Positions 42,901 through 53,048 of a stretch of 64,000 nt of DNA are shown in pieces. The position numbers and the translations under genes are program-made. The stretch covers positions 116,318 to 180,317 of the forward strand of contig CAXAMN010023339.1 in assembly GCA_963970005.1 (NCBI GenBank), read 5' to 3'. Numbering within the stretch: the first letter of the stretch is position 1; every line of letters begins with the position of its first letter. The notes beneath the pieces were generated by a model. The model saw only the letters and a list, made by a program, of their open reading frames with translations. It was not told the DNA's origin and did no database searches. This stretch comes from Durusdinium trenchii. Its lineage: Eukaryota; Sar; Dinophyceae; Suessiales; Symbiodiniaceae.

Positions 42901-43061
42901 GGATGGTACATGGTGAACCTAAGTGGAAGCGCAGCATCGCTGAGGAGTACCGCGCGTACCTCAGAAGCAAGGCACTTGACCAGCACGGCTCCAGGATCCA
43001 GAGACCTGAGGAGCTCAAAAACACCTGGCGCGGCCGGCGTGGCCAGGCGGTCCACCTGCAT
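39909..43061 (-). CDS. Retrotransposon-borne C5 cytosine methyltransferase fused to a C48-like protease
   Basis: 1050 residues from the ATG at 43061, which has an in-frame TGA two codons upstream, so the start is firm. Residues 84-405 carry the C5-methyltransferase motifs in order: I LELCAGTGAMGF, IV GFPCQPFS (catalytic C161), VI LLECVPAV (E199, with ECV for the usual ENV), VIII KRSRWY, IX PRLLHPTELGALM, X LLGNAAAPLQVLW. A Cys cluster (CPCGC, 329-333) lies in the target-recognition region. The enzyme would move a methyl group from S-adenosylmethionine to cytosine in DNA. Residues about 630-785 resemble a Ulp1/C48 cysteine protease: H690 in HHWALL, D709 in FYLDG, Q745 and C751 in HQDDNHSCGT. 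Residues about 840-1005 match a conserved retroelement segment. The last 40 or so residues are out of register with the downstream gag-like reading, implying a -1 shift between 39912 and 40095. Confidence 0.93.
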   Translation of the reverse strand: MQVDRLATPAAPGVFELLRSLDPGAVLVKCLASEVRAVLLSDAALPLRFTMYHPRLISTDPLTLAVDSSDIFEAVHTTEAFSRNVLELCAGTGAMGFATGFMGTTTVSSLDSNWLASQHLRQCSAKPVFEADLGDLDSVEKLHLELRHTNQSFTALAGFPCQPFSLQGHRLHFQDCRAQTFHKLMDCLFLLQPQAVLLECVPAVQEDDLLQQELSHLASKMGWQIDQTILHLHHQWPMKRSRWYCLLRPVEWSGFPLCPWPEIMPPPKVSEVLPFLGSWDEMVISNLQLRVDELRYYMDKSYGTDKRLLEGHDQCPVVLHAYGSQFDPCPCGCRSAAFNQTTLQQKGLRAFFVVDADTYVPRLLHPTELGALMSMPPQFQIHATGRAALCLLGNAAAPLQVLWTFASLLAGAGQHIDKLAFIHPLEVIEKYGNFVKDSYRLLIPSPMSCPPTRLDIKAEDGSTLSIFAATATTIGSFLQAERITLDWGYTQLVRAGDFLLSSQDDLHHLASQADLQLERQPKRRRTASPQGLLMIGLQCGSSTDAQFFISCVPAGTFLFECMREHGFNYERFVVDDDGRLFGGDTRLWTSGRFTILEENSFPSISMDPAGMQSSHDVPGHSGPGGATCGLGSHIIDQVLHDWIQQCYGSSPQPWCLKALWMDSDFQVTGLPQQVEDNVGEVLAPLAHRHHWALLYGRDSPSGWEWFYLDGIAGYMTAAMTHLAQKLASLLQTEYSGLKHRRLIHQDDNHSCGTILLAHAASILGLTGTFDDAQIQQLHEWLLGHFPFSAHSPGGPEVSGLQGELAQILISKGVPANSAFERAGDAITALGSDKLAAAMTAKNPWQALKGVAMQGKKQFKFVLAWELQAHIEKRAKEKHGANLPRERKKEKHAIEIPAVPDPSQLQLHLNHFRDADGNSIPQIAFADVYNDARGIALCTKAEAMPFIQQAKSISALALALLIVEEVPTAERGVAKVGELRFPATYTATDDPVLIRGALLQLGDVSVVRAGPPDPMASSSLAPTMVILSWPSFAMNWHWIGLILSNHQSSTY

Positions 43062-43138
43062 GGCTCAACTACCTAAAGGACGGTCTCCCGAATTTCAGCC
43101 GCCTCAGCCGCACGACTGGAACGATTCGGGCCAACGGC

Positions 43139-43156
43139 TAAAAAATCGTATGTTTA
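43139..43156 (+). repeat. 18-bp target-site duplication, 5' side of the element
   Basis: Identical to 33084-33101; it marks the 5' end of the minus-strand element at 43138. Confidence 0.95.
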
Positions 43157-43190
43157 AAAAGCGATACCGTACTATAAATAGTATTGTCAT
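43153..43190 (+). repeat. Right inverted-repeat arm of the interrupted small element
   Basis: Pairs with 32985-33020. Its first four bases lie within the target-site duplication, so the retrotransposon inserted at the inner border of this arm. Confidence 0.5.
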
Positions 43191-46100
43191 CCATTAAAAA
43201 AATAAACATATATATATATAGTATACAGATGTATACAGTATTTAAATATTACTATAATATATATATATAGTTGATCTAAAGCCCCGTGAAAGGAGTTTTA
43301 CAGTACATTAAAAAAAACAGCCTTTCAGATGTGGTCATGCTGCAAGATGTCAGTGCCTACCTTGTGATATAAACATGAATATGTCCGGCTCATGTTAGCT
43401 AGACATGGTTGTAGGACCATGCTTCGCAATGAGGCCGCAAAAGATCCGTGAAATATGTTTGTTTCCGCGAAGAATGGCCATTCTAGGATGAACAAATATT
43501 GATCAACCACCATACATATATAATATATATATATATACACGGTATGTATGTATATATATAATATATTATTGTTTTGTTTTTACCCTCCTTATCTTTGTCA
43601 CCTGTTCCAAAGGCACCTGTTCGTGCTCGGTTCGTTCGCTCGGTCCACCGACGAACGACTCGCGAGGACCGACCGTGGAATCCTGTTCGGTGTTTGATGC
43701 CCCAGACAACGATCCCTTCGAGGAGAGGGCGATCCGATCCGAGCTGTTGGGTCTCAGAGTGGAACCCACTGAGAATAAGAGATTTGGGGTCGCAACTTTT
43801 GAATTGTAAGTGTTCAACTGAACCCTTTCAGTGGTTTCAGTGGCGGCTTTCTTCTGGTCAGACAATCAACTGAACCTTCTGTTGTTCCGGTTCAGCAAGT
43901 GGAGAGAAACCTGGTTCTTGAGATGTCTCTTTATGAAAACCAAACACATCATCAAAACAAACACTTTATCAAAACCCAGGAGGTGAACATGCTCGGGTAG
44001 TTTGTTTTAGAAGTGGTTTTCACTGCAATTGCCCGGTGATTTGAGGGTAGTATCCTTTCCATTTGGGCACCAGTCATTGTTTCATGCAAATCCAGCCCAA
44101 TTGAGGACAACAGAAAGGCCGCGGCCTTTCACCTGAGGCTGTTGAGGTCGGATCCAAGAGGCTGTTAATTGGAAGTGGGTGACTTGCCTGGAAAGCATTC
44201 CCTTTTCGAACAGGCCACACCATACCCCGAAAACCATCGCGTGGCCGTCTTGCTCCACACCGCTGTGTGACCGCCCAGGAGCTTGAGAAGCGCGATGAAT
44301 TGAATCGAATGCGAACATGGCCACTGGGCTTGGCTATCGAATGTTTAAGAAGGCCAGGGATGATGTCCACATGGTTCTTGAAAAACTCACGAACAACACG
44401 TGTTTTGTGTTTTTTCGTGTCTATACTGAGAGCCACTCTGCGACAATGACCAAGAGACGGAACATGTTCCGATCGCAAGTCCGCTGAGGACCAATCAACC
44501 AATGACAGAGGAGGAAAGAGAGAAAGCTTGGCACTTTGCCTCTCGACCGAGTTGAGGCAGGGCCCTTACTAAAGGGCCCGGTGGAAACTCAAATCCACCG
44601 GGCACTTCCTAGGGTTTTCTGTGCCAAGAGCTGTTAACATGGTGTTAACAAGGATGACCACCGATCTTGGAGGAGGGGTTCCACATAGTACATCAGTCAT
44701 ATGAACGGCAGCCGGAACATGGAACGGCTGCTGGAACTGGAGGGGTTCCAAATGGGTTGACTGGGAGCCCCTTGTCAGATCCAGTCGACTGGATGAGTTG
44801 CTTCGATGGATGAAGCAAAGCACCCCAAGATGTCCTGCTTGGTTTTGGACCCTTGGGGAGAGACCCTTGGGGATGGCTGCCACGGACGCATGGCATAGCC
44901 AGGTCAGTCGAGGATGACGATTCAGTCATCCTCCAGCGCATAGTTCCGATGGCTATCCATCCCCCTTCATCCTTTTGATGATGTTAAACGGATAGCCATG
45001 TTAAAACATTTGGACAGATAGCCGGATATCCATGTTTATATAGTTCACTATAGTCCATTATGGTTATTAAAGGCTATTCAATGTGAATACATTTGGACGC
45101 AAAATGACGCAAACACTGATGAAAGACACCGGGGCTTGGTTGATCTCCGTTGATTGGCTTTTTGATGCTTTTTGATTTGTGAACCAGGCACACCTAAATG
45201 AACTTCTATACTTGGGGAAGCCACTGTCCCATTTCCAACTCTTTGGGGAGAGGTCTTCATTCAGTGCAACTCAGATGTGCTTTCCATGCTTTTCCTATTC
45301 CCGGCAGTTGTCCTTTTCGTACGCAGGAGGGGCCTCTTTGCACGAACTGAAGCTTCTAAGCACTGAAAAACCGCCCCCGTTTGCACGAACTGAAATCCCA
45401 AAGACCATCTTTGGCAACGTTCCATACGACCAGACCTGGGAAATGTCATGGATCCGACACGTCATCCGGCGGACTTCCATCGACGTCATTGGTGGGAGAG
45501 TCGAGAATCGAGTCTAAAAGAATCATAGTCAGTCCATGTCAGTCCTATGACCTGTTAACAAGTCATTTCTTTTGGACTATTTATTCCAATATATGATACT
45601 GTATACGTTTAACAAGTTACTATTCAGTCCTGTTATTGGAATATATACTATGAATGACAGTCCTATTACCTGTTAACATGGCCTGCCACCAGGCCCCATC
45701 ATCATCGACTGGTAATCCTGGGAATCATAGGATAGACTCGACCGAAAGAATGACTATCAATGACTGCACTGTTATGTGTCAAACTGACCAAACAACACTT
45801 AGACAGGATCTTTGCCATGATTTTTTGTTGACTGTCCAAGTGTACTGGAGGAACACTGTACACGGCTGTGGGCAAGTGTTCCATCGCCTTCTCCCTAAGC
45901 AGACCCGGACGCTGAGAGAGACTTAAGCCACGCCGCCACTGGCCCAGTCGTTCACGGTTGCCCACGCGCTGCCAAGGAAAAGCCATTTGTGATCTTGATC
46001 AGCTGTTTCATAAGCCTACATGCCACTTGGCGCAGACCTGGACAGATCTACAAGCAATGCTCACATGGATCCTTTCCCGAGTCGGTGATACCCACCCTTG

Positions 46101-46764
46101 AGAAGATCTAAAAGGGTATCAGGTGGCTATTGGTCGGGTCAAGAATCACAAATTGGATGGCAACCCAGAACATCCCATCCTAGGGAGCTGTTGCCTAGGC
46201 AGCTGAGCGATTCGGAGCCCGGGGGTATCCAAATATTCCATCATATTCCATATACCCTGGGAGTCAAAGACTATAAAAAGAATGGTCTTTAGGTGACCTG
46301 AAAAGGAATTTCCTTTACTTCAGTTGGTCAAAATATAGTCTTTGGACCTCTGGGCATATATGTATTCCATGCATGTTTCCCATTCAACAAGGGAACCACG
46401 GAGCGACCGCGACTGCCACCCCTTCAGCTGTAGACCTCCGACTGGGCCCAGACTGGCCACCCGACCTAACCGCTCAGCCTGACAGCGAGGTTCTTGGGCT
46501 TTGTTATTTCGGATGGATCCGACCACAGGCGCCACAGCACGAGGACGTGAAAACGAAGTCGGCGCCCCGATGAACAGCGGGACGACGGATGCCAGCCCCG
46601 ATGAACGGCGTGACCGCTTTCGGGGTGTGTTTCTTTAGATGCGTGACCACGTTCTTTGGGTCTGCAAAGAAGACCAAGTTTGGGGGCCCAGTGAGCACCT
46701 ACTTTGCTTGAACTCTTCGCCTTCTTCCCGAAAACTGCCGAAGACGCACTCGGACCCGCGGCAG
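43191..46764. other. Mostly non-coding DNA with TA tracts
   Basis: TA-rich tracts lie at about 43205-43275 and 43515-43570. At 43680-43809 a + frame reads CSVFDAPDNDPFEERAIRSE and on to a stop with exon-like composition, while the minus frame over 43566-43865 is also open; I cannot choose. A near-identical phrase (CAGTCCTATGACCTGTTAAC, with T for G in the second copy) occurs at about 45540 and 45658. A 142-codon minus frame at 44074-44502 has no support. Confidence 0.35.
46255..46354. mobile_element. Foldback (MITE-like) element, about 100 bp
   Basis: Arms 46255-46275 and 46334-46354 are inverted repeats with an 11-base perfect inner stem (CAAAGACTATA with TATAGTCTTTG) and diverged outer ends (CCCTGGG and CTCTGGG). 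It sits among TATA/CATA sequence like the other two foldback elements, but the arms share no sequence with theirs. Confidence 0.55.
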
Positions 46765-46845
46765 GTGTACGGATTGATGGCCTCTTACTACGCGTCACGC
46801 ACGCACTACGAAGATCCTCTCCTGGAAGGGGATGAATGGGTCTGA
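46765..46845 (+). CDS. Candidate 3'-terminal exon, unknown gene
   Basis: After a GCGGCAG acceptor, 26 codons read VYGLMASYYASRTHYEDPLL then EGDEWV before a TGA. The composition is natural and the acceptor good. The frame is also open upstream to 46639, so the exon may be longer. A competing minus frame (46504-46698) is open but only partly overlaps. Family unknown. Confidence 0.35.
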   Translation: MYGLMASYYASRTHYEDPLLEGDEWV

Positions 46846-49800
46846 GGCTTCGGGCCCCTTTTTCGAAAAAAATGAAAACGAATTCATCCTAGCTCCTCCA
46901 GTCGATGTGAACAGCCACGCCAGGATGAGACACCTTCCCCATCATCGGAGGATTGAATGAGGAAATATAAGCAACTAAATGTATCCACCGGTGCCACCGG
47001 ACAGAAGACACAAAGCACATTGGGATCTTTAGGTAATATCTTGAACAACATAGAACAATCATAATATTGTACTGTACCGCTCAGATCTCTTGGCACAAAT
47101 CCCGAGGGAGATTGCTTCAAAAGGCATTTATTTATAGCTCGATGTCTTAGGGATTCGTGCCACGAGTCCTGAAGCGATTTTGAGGTTTACACCATGGCCA
47201 GTGGGCCACAACGGAGGAGCTAGAGCCACTCACAACAACTGTGGGTGAGTAGGCCACGTGGTTATGGCTCAAAAGACTCTAGCAGGGAGAATCTCAATCA
47301 GCTAACTTCGATTGGTTATGAATCATTAGAACAGTCTTTTTTGACACCCTTTCCTCATTTTTCCTCCACAATCATTGCCAGTTGGCTCCTCTTCCACATA
47401 GGTCTTAGGGAGGATGTAGACATATTTTGAGCCATACCTCTATATATTTCAATCTCAATTCTTCGTGTTTCACTAACCAGTGGTCGAGCCGACCGTTTCG
47501 TCTGTAAAAAAGGCCAGCGGAGTGAAGAGGTTCAGCAGGCCACAGGCAGCAGGCTGTAGAAGTTGAGAAGATAGTGTCAGGATGTCTCACGGCTACCAAG
47601 TGTTTTTGGATGTTTCTTGTGTGAAGTAGAACCGGGTTTGCTATGTTTGGATCCTTGCAACCCGTTTGAGACACATTCTTACACAAGAAGGATCATGTCA
47701 ATGGCCTTGTTGAAACACAACCGTTTGTCGTTTGTTGGGGAAGACAAGCCAAAAATATGCAGAATGAACAGAATGAACTGTTTCTTGTTTCTCACACCAA
47801 GCACGGTGGTTGCCCAGTGCACACGGGGCCTCCAGATCTGAACAGAGCAAATTAGAAAAGGTTAACTTTATGCTGGAATTTTAGGTCCAGCATTCAGGTA
47901 CGACTGTGTGTAGATTTTAGTTGTTCCCCCCGGAAAGTAATCAGTATGGGCCCTCAGAAAAGTCATGTTGCCCCATTTTTCACAACATTTTTGCGTGCTC
48001 GTTGCACTGGTGTCGTTTCTCCTTCCTTTTATGGTATGTCTCACAGAGACCGGGACCGGTATCGCCATGACCCGCCAGTCCGTTCGCTCTCGGCGTTCCA
48101 TTTGGTAAGCCTGTCGATTTCGACTGAGCTGCAGTTGTAACATGACATGAGCCATGTTGACGCATGTTGATCCACATACTGTATGCCACATGATCCACTG
48201 CCTCGGCTGAGCCTCTTTTGCAACCCAGCGCACTCTTCGCTTCCTCTTTAAGCGCCACTTCCGCTCTTCCTGTTTCTTCCGGATTCCGGACGAGAACGTG
48301 AACGTCTCCGAAGTAGGGAGCTAGTAGCGTTCGAACGGGCAGATCTCACATCGACCGCCGTGTCGCTCCGGTGTTGGCCGGTTGGAGAATGTGGATGGTT
48401 CTTTCCCAAACTCCGAATCGGAAGTTCAAACTCCGATCCACATGGGTGTGGATGGATCCATGTCCGGCTCCGTGTGACCATCGCCCCGACTCTGCCGGGA
48501 CCTTTGGGCTCGTCAGACGGCGGTCGCCGGTGGCCACGCAGGCGGGGGACAGGGTTGGTTTCTTCGGCCCGGCTGCGGGGAGGACCATCATTCTGTGGCG
48601 GTTCGACGTATACCATACATTAATAGTTAACAAAATAATGCACAAATAAAGATACAGACAGACCATGTTCCTGATGTTGTACTCTTCATGCCGATCTCCA
48701 GAAAGTAGACCCATCTCCAGTTGGGGATCTCCCAAACCGACTCGACTCTCGACTAAGGCGAGACTCGACTCTCGTCAACTCGTCGCCCATGGCGAAGAAG
48801 ATGAGGCCTACCAAGCGACGGAGCGACGGAGGGAGCGAACGGTGTCCAAACGGAAGCGCAGGCAGCGGCAGGTGGGTCCAAACCTGGAGCGACGGAGCGG
48901 CCTCCAAGCGAAGAGCGATGGCCTCCACCCTACTAGCAACGGCCTCCAACCGACCTTGAATAGTGGCCTCCAACCTAAGAGCGACGGCCTCGGTTGACCA
49001 TGTTTGGTGATATTGTTTCTGTTCAGTGGGAAAAGCCAGGGTGTTCTGACCCATTGTGTGACAAGGCTGTGTGACGAAACACTCCATGAAAGAAACCATC
49101 CTGGACCATCCATGCAATGGAATAGTCACTTACGTTGGGGTCTTATGAGGGATAAAGGTATGAACAAACATATTCCAACCGTATATTATATAGGGTCTGG
49201 AAATAGATGCCTGCATTGACCCCTTTTTCAATCCCCAAAATAATCGGCCAATGCTTGGGGTATTAATGCGAGATTCACATCTTCACAAGTCAAAAAGAGA
49301 GACACTTTTGCTATAGGGATTGCTGATGAGCTTGTTTACTTGTGACGGGTCGATGGGCTTGGAATTGGAATTGAATCTCTGACTGATTGTTTTGCCTAGG
49401 GACTCCCAACACAAGAACCAACCAAGCCATGGGCATCCCTGTTGGTTCTTCAATTTTCTGAACTGCCCAGAGACTCAGCGTGGGACAGCATGGGCGTCAT
49501 CTTGGGCGCTAGCAAGCATTCTTTGAGGTAAAATGAGGTAAACATTGCCCAGACACTCCACTCCATGTATGGAATAGATATATATATATGCCTATATACA
49601 TTGACCCCTGAAACCACTCCAATCTGGCAGTCCCATGCTATGTGCAATGTGAACGGGTTGTCCTTTGGGGGCCGAATTCCTGATGATGATTGTGCCATTG
49701 GCAAGACATCTTTATTGGTTTTCCATGGTCGATGTGAAAGGTACGGTGGACCAAGACCAGGAAACACAGAGCACATGGAAACAAGGCGGCAACCGATAGA

Positions 49801-50624
49801 GCACATGATGAAAACTGCGGGTGAGTTCTATGTTGTGTAGAATTTGGGATGGACTTTGACATACTCTACCAAGTAAAGAACTGCAGCAATCAAGCACGAT
49901 GCACAATTCATGGTTCAGTCATATATAAGTTCACTCAGAATTCGGTTGCTCTCCTCACCGGGTCTGGTAAGCTGGTCTCATCCGGTTTTGGTCGCTGGCG
50001 GGTTTTGGAACCGGACCTCGCCAGGCCGGACTTTTTGATACAGAAGCGTATCCAACAGGAGCGTCGGGAGAGCCTCCCACTGGGGAGACCGCTCCCCGCA
50101 GGTCATTGAGAGAAGCAGATCATGGGAAGGGGTGACAGATTAGGACATGCTGGACGATAGATGGGTGTCTAAGGTGCATCATCCAGCATTCAGAAAATGA
50201 CCACCATGTGCTCAAATCCATTCTCAGGAACAAAAGGACAATAGATCTCACAAACGAGTCAACAATGATATTATTGGTGAGATGTACCATCTACATATGG
50301 TTTCGGAGCTGCCCCCCGACCCTCCAACAGGAAGAAGCTCTTCTTCACTTCGATGCTCTTAATTGGGGGCTCACGGTCTCACAGATGAGTGTCTCAATAG
50401 ACTCTTTTTCGGACACTCCGTTGATTCCGAGGAATCATTGAGTCCCGGAACCACCCCGGACGGCCTTTTTGTTCAATGACGCGATTCCACGAAGGATCCA
50501 TGCATTTCTCCGGAACCCGGGCAACCCGTTTCCGTCTTCGTCCCCGTTGGGCTCGGCCGCATCGATGGTGGAACACGCAATGCTGTTCGATGTTCCGCAC
50601 TGATCGACCGCACCGATCGACCAG
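46846..50624. other. Mostly non-coding DNA
   Basis: No gene I can support. It includes a GC-rich patch at about 48246-48620 with several open frames, an imperfect repeat at 48885-48995, and a + frame around 49966-50109 (RPDFLIQKRIQQERRE) that may be an exon but lacks confirmation. Confidence 0.35.
48885..48995. repeat. Imperfect GCGACGGCCTCCAA-type tandem repeat
   Basis: Five copies of a GGCCTCCAA-like phrase at about 21-30-base spacing. The minus-strand reading is heptad-like (RLEAVASRVEAIALRLEA), so a coiled-coil exon on the minus strand is possible; alternatively this is only a minisatellite. Confidence 0.5.
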
Positions 50625-50681
50625 GACAACCAGTACGCCCTGGCTGCAGACTATGCATCCAAGATGGCTGCAATCTCGCAG
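50625..50681 (+). CDS. Candidate 19-codon exon, unknown gene
   Basis: Acceptor GACCAG before 50625 and donor CAG|GTGACC after 50681 enclose 19 codons in phase 0/0 reading DNQYALAADYASKMAAISQ. The minus strand is also open. Small size limits certainty. Confidence 0.3.
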
Positions 50682-51400
50682 GTGACCCACTGGTTCGAGG
50701 CTCCAGAGCCTGTTTTTTTCTTGTTTTTTTTGGGTGTCGGTGTTTGATTTTGCCAGAGGACTTTAACTCGTGGACATTGGAGAATAGAAGAGTGTAATCC
50801 GGGTGTAAGGCATTTATATATATATTATAATATATATATATATTTTTTGAAACTGTGGCCAGTTCTCAGTATGTTTTCCATTGTTTCCAATTGTAACCTA
50901 AGGAAGAACTGTTCAAGAATTACCAGCTTCGTACTTCACACAGCCTTTTCACATGAGGAAGCAGGTGTTAAACGTTAGTTAAGTCAAACAAGTAGAGCGC
51001 CAGAAGGACAAGCTGACAAGCTCATGCTGCAGAATACCTTTAGGGACACTTTCGTCGTCGTTCCAGCTTCCACACTACTCATGATGGTCATCTACATTTC
51101 ATCTACATGATTTGTTTTTTGGGCCAATCTTTCACACTCCTAGTGGTTCTCTAGAGACAATCGCAAACATGGCAAGCACTGTCCAGTTTCAAGATCAACA
51201 CTGACACTATCATCCGAGATCTGTTCAGGGCAAGCAGAAGTTCGACTTTGCTGAGACTGAGAAACGCTCCTCCGAGTTCATCAAGCAGGATCCCCAAAGA
51301 AGGGGCACCACTCGGCGTTTTTTTTCCCGAATGCGTAGCGAAGGGTTCTCGTTTAACGGGGTCTGGGGGTAGAGTCTTGTTCGCGATCCGTTGCTTCTAT

Positions 51401-51487
51401 GTTCGCAACCGTCCGCAACCGTTCGCAACCGTTCGCAACCGTCCGCAACCGTCCGCAACCGTCCGCAACCGTCCGCAACCGTCCGCA
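51401..51487. repeat. 10-bp tandem array (GTCCGCAACC)
   Basis: Eight full units and one partial unit of GTYCGCAACC. Three units have T and the rest C at the third position. A 10-base period keeps no single frame, so it is not a coding repeat. Confidence 0.95.
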
Positions 51488-51898
51488 GTAGGTCGCTAAG
51501 GCGCTGCCATTGGGGGAAGCTTTTGGAAGTGACTATGCATGGATGTGTCACGTGTTAGTTTGCGACGCGAGTCCATTGTGATTTGCGTGAAAAGGACATG
51601 TCGCGCAAGAAGCGTGATGCATTCACTGCACAGGCGCAGCGTTTTGTGAGATCCGCAGTTTGCTACGCAGTTCCATTGGGATTAGCGTTTGGAGAGTCGT
51701 GTTTTTGGGGTGTTGGATGTGGGTTGGGATTTGCGTTTCAGGGTGTGGCATCGACGCTCTGTTTTCGTGACAAGTCTCAGCTGAAATGCCGATTTTGGAC
51801 CCTGGGAGTGTGCTCAGAACGGGTCGAAATCATTCCAAACGTGTGGTGTGGTGCAAATTTTGGTGAAGCTCACATGAGATGACATTGTTGCTTTTCGT

Positions 51899-52131
51899 GG
51901 CAGGCGCAGGACTTTGTGCGGGTTTTGAGGTGTGGAAGTGGGATTTTCGCGGCAGGCGCAGGGAATCGTGAGGTTGCGATGCGTGACGGAGGTGACATTT
52001 CGTGACAGGCGCAGGGAATCGTGAGGTTGCGAGGTGTGACGGAGGTGACATTTCNNNNNNNNNNGGCGCAGGGAATCGTGAGGTTGCGAGGTGTGACGGA
52101 GGTGACATTTCGTGACAGGCGCAGTACCTTG
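51899..52131. repeat. 53-bp tandem array interrupted by an assembly gap
   Basis: Units start at 51899 (diverged), 51951, 52004, just after the gap (partial) and 52116 (partial). The period is 53 bp and each unit carries GGCGCAGGGAATCGTGAGG and GACGGAGGTGACATTTC. Ten N at 52055-52064 sit inside the array, so the true copy number is unknown. Related CAGGCGCAG phrases extend upstream to about 51640. Confidence 0.9.
52055..52064. other. Assembly gap (10 N)
   Basis: Ten N within the 53-bp array. Confidence 1.
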
Positions 52132-52164
52132 TGCGCATACGACTCTTGAATCTTTTCACTTCCG

Positions 52165-52957
52165 ATGAGGTGGCTCGACCGAACTACGGTCGCGGCTGCT
52201 CTCCGCAAGATTGTTGGGCGACACATGCGCGCCAAGACGCCAAAAGCATTCTTGAACTTCGTCGTAGGGTGTTTGGTGCGCGAAGCTGCGAGGACATGGC
52301 TGGACGACTGGTCCATGATCGCACTCTTGCGTGGCTCTCCTTTTGCTTTCTTGAAAGACGCCAACGATGTCCTCGGAGCAGAAGTTGCAGACGACGCCAT
52401 GCTAGTTCGCTACAAAGAGGGCGACAGCTCCGTGACGAGGAGCAAGAGAGTGCGTTCTGGCACTGCGGCCCTGGTGTCTTTGCAGGATGCCGTGAGCACT
52501 GCTCTCGAAACTTGTGGAAATACTCATTGGGCAACAGACGTCGACTTTGTTGCGTTGGCCACGGAGCTCAATCTTGGCTTCATCATTGCTGGAAATACTT
52601 GGACCCAGACGTCTGTTGTTCGAGCCACCGGTGACACATCTAACAGTTATAACAAACGTGTGTGCGATAAATCCATACGAATGTTGGACTAATGACATAA
52701 CCTATATAGGATAGTTTTCTTCACTTCCGTCGTGTGTGTGTGTGTCTCATTTGCTTCTTGTCGATGCAGGCGAACCACAACAACGCACGGTCTTGCACTC
52801 CTATTTACAAGAAGATCAGACGCCGCAATTGTGGATTTCTCTGTATTATGTGGACGGTTATCATTTTCAAGTGCTTGTTTTCGAGATTTTGGGACAATGC
52901 CATTGTTTCTTTCGTGCCGCGGATCTGCCAGAACCTTTACGCCAGTGCTTGATTTGA
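52165..52957 (+). CDS. Two-exon OTU-like protein (possible deubiquitinase fold)
   Basis: Exon 1 52165-52630 and exon 2 52770-52957 join across a canonical intron (G|GTGACA to GATGCAG|GC) to give a 217-residue frame, MRWLDRTTVAAALRK to LPEPLRQCLI, ending in TGA. The C-terminal half resembles OTU-type cysteine proteases: HWATDVDFVALATELNLGF matches the W-G-x-x-x-E/D-L-x-A-L block, and WISLYYVDGYHFQVL matches the final strand with the catalytic His. The Asp-x-x-Cys block expected near the N-terminus is not evident, so an upstream exon may be missing, possibly beyond the tandem array, or the protein may be inactive. OTU proteases cut ubiquitin from proteins; in dinoflagellates similar domains also occur in mobile elements. 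The family call is moderate; the splice is well supported by frame and motif continuity. Confidence 0.6.
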
Positions 52958-52992
52958 ATGCAAAACAAAGATCCTTCATGATGAAGACAGAG

Positions 52993-53048
52993 CTTGGTGG
53001 TGAAGTCCCCAGCGCATGCTGCCTTGGTGGTGGAGTCCCCAGCGCATG
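52993..53048 (+). repeat. 30-bp tandem duplication
   Basis: CTTGGTGGTGAAGTCCCCAG with its next six bases recurs 30 bases later with one substitution, ending GCGCATG both times. Confidence 0.9.

Larger units (their letters stand above)
33102..43138 (-). mobile_element. Full-length LINE-type retrotransposon carrying a DNA methyltransferase
   Basis: A 10,037-bp element on the minus strand, bounded by an identical 18-bp target-site duplication. In transcription order it has a 77-base 5' leader, a methyltransferase/protease ORF (43061-39909), an ORF1/gag-like ORF (39981-38623, open back to 40095), a 1880-codon endonuclease-RT-RNase H ORF (38822-33180) and a 78-base 3' tail. There are no LTRs and no poly(A) tail; the 3' end reads GAAGTCGGCGA. 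A 7-base inverted repeat (33104-33110 with 33174-33180) closes the 3' tail into a possible stem that includes its last coding base. Long open frames and an unmutated duplication point to a young copy. DNA methyltransferase capture by dinoflagellate retrotransposons is described in the literature as far as I recall. The likely clade within LINEs was not determined. Confidence 0.95.

Noticed and set aside
33135..43197. Many short + strand and alternative minus-strand ORFs inside the retrotransposon
   Set aside because: Shadow frames of the three element ORFs, whose domains fix strand and frame.
51870..52400. 176-codon minus-strand ORF across the 53-bp array
   Set aside because: It runs through the N gap and is antisense to the better-supported OTU-like exon.
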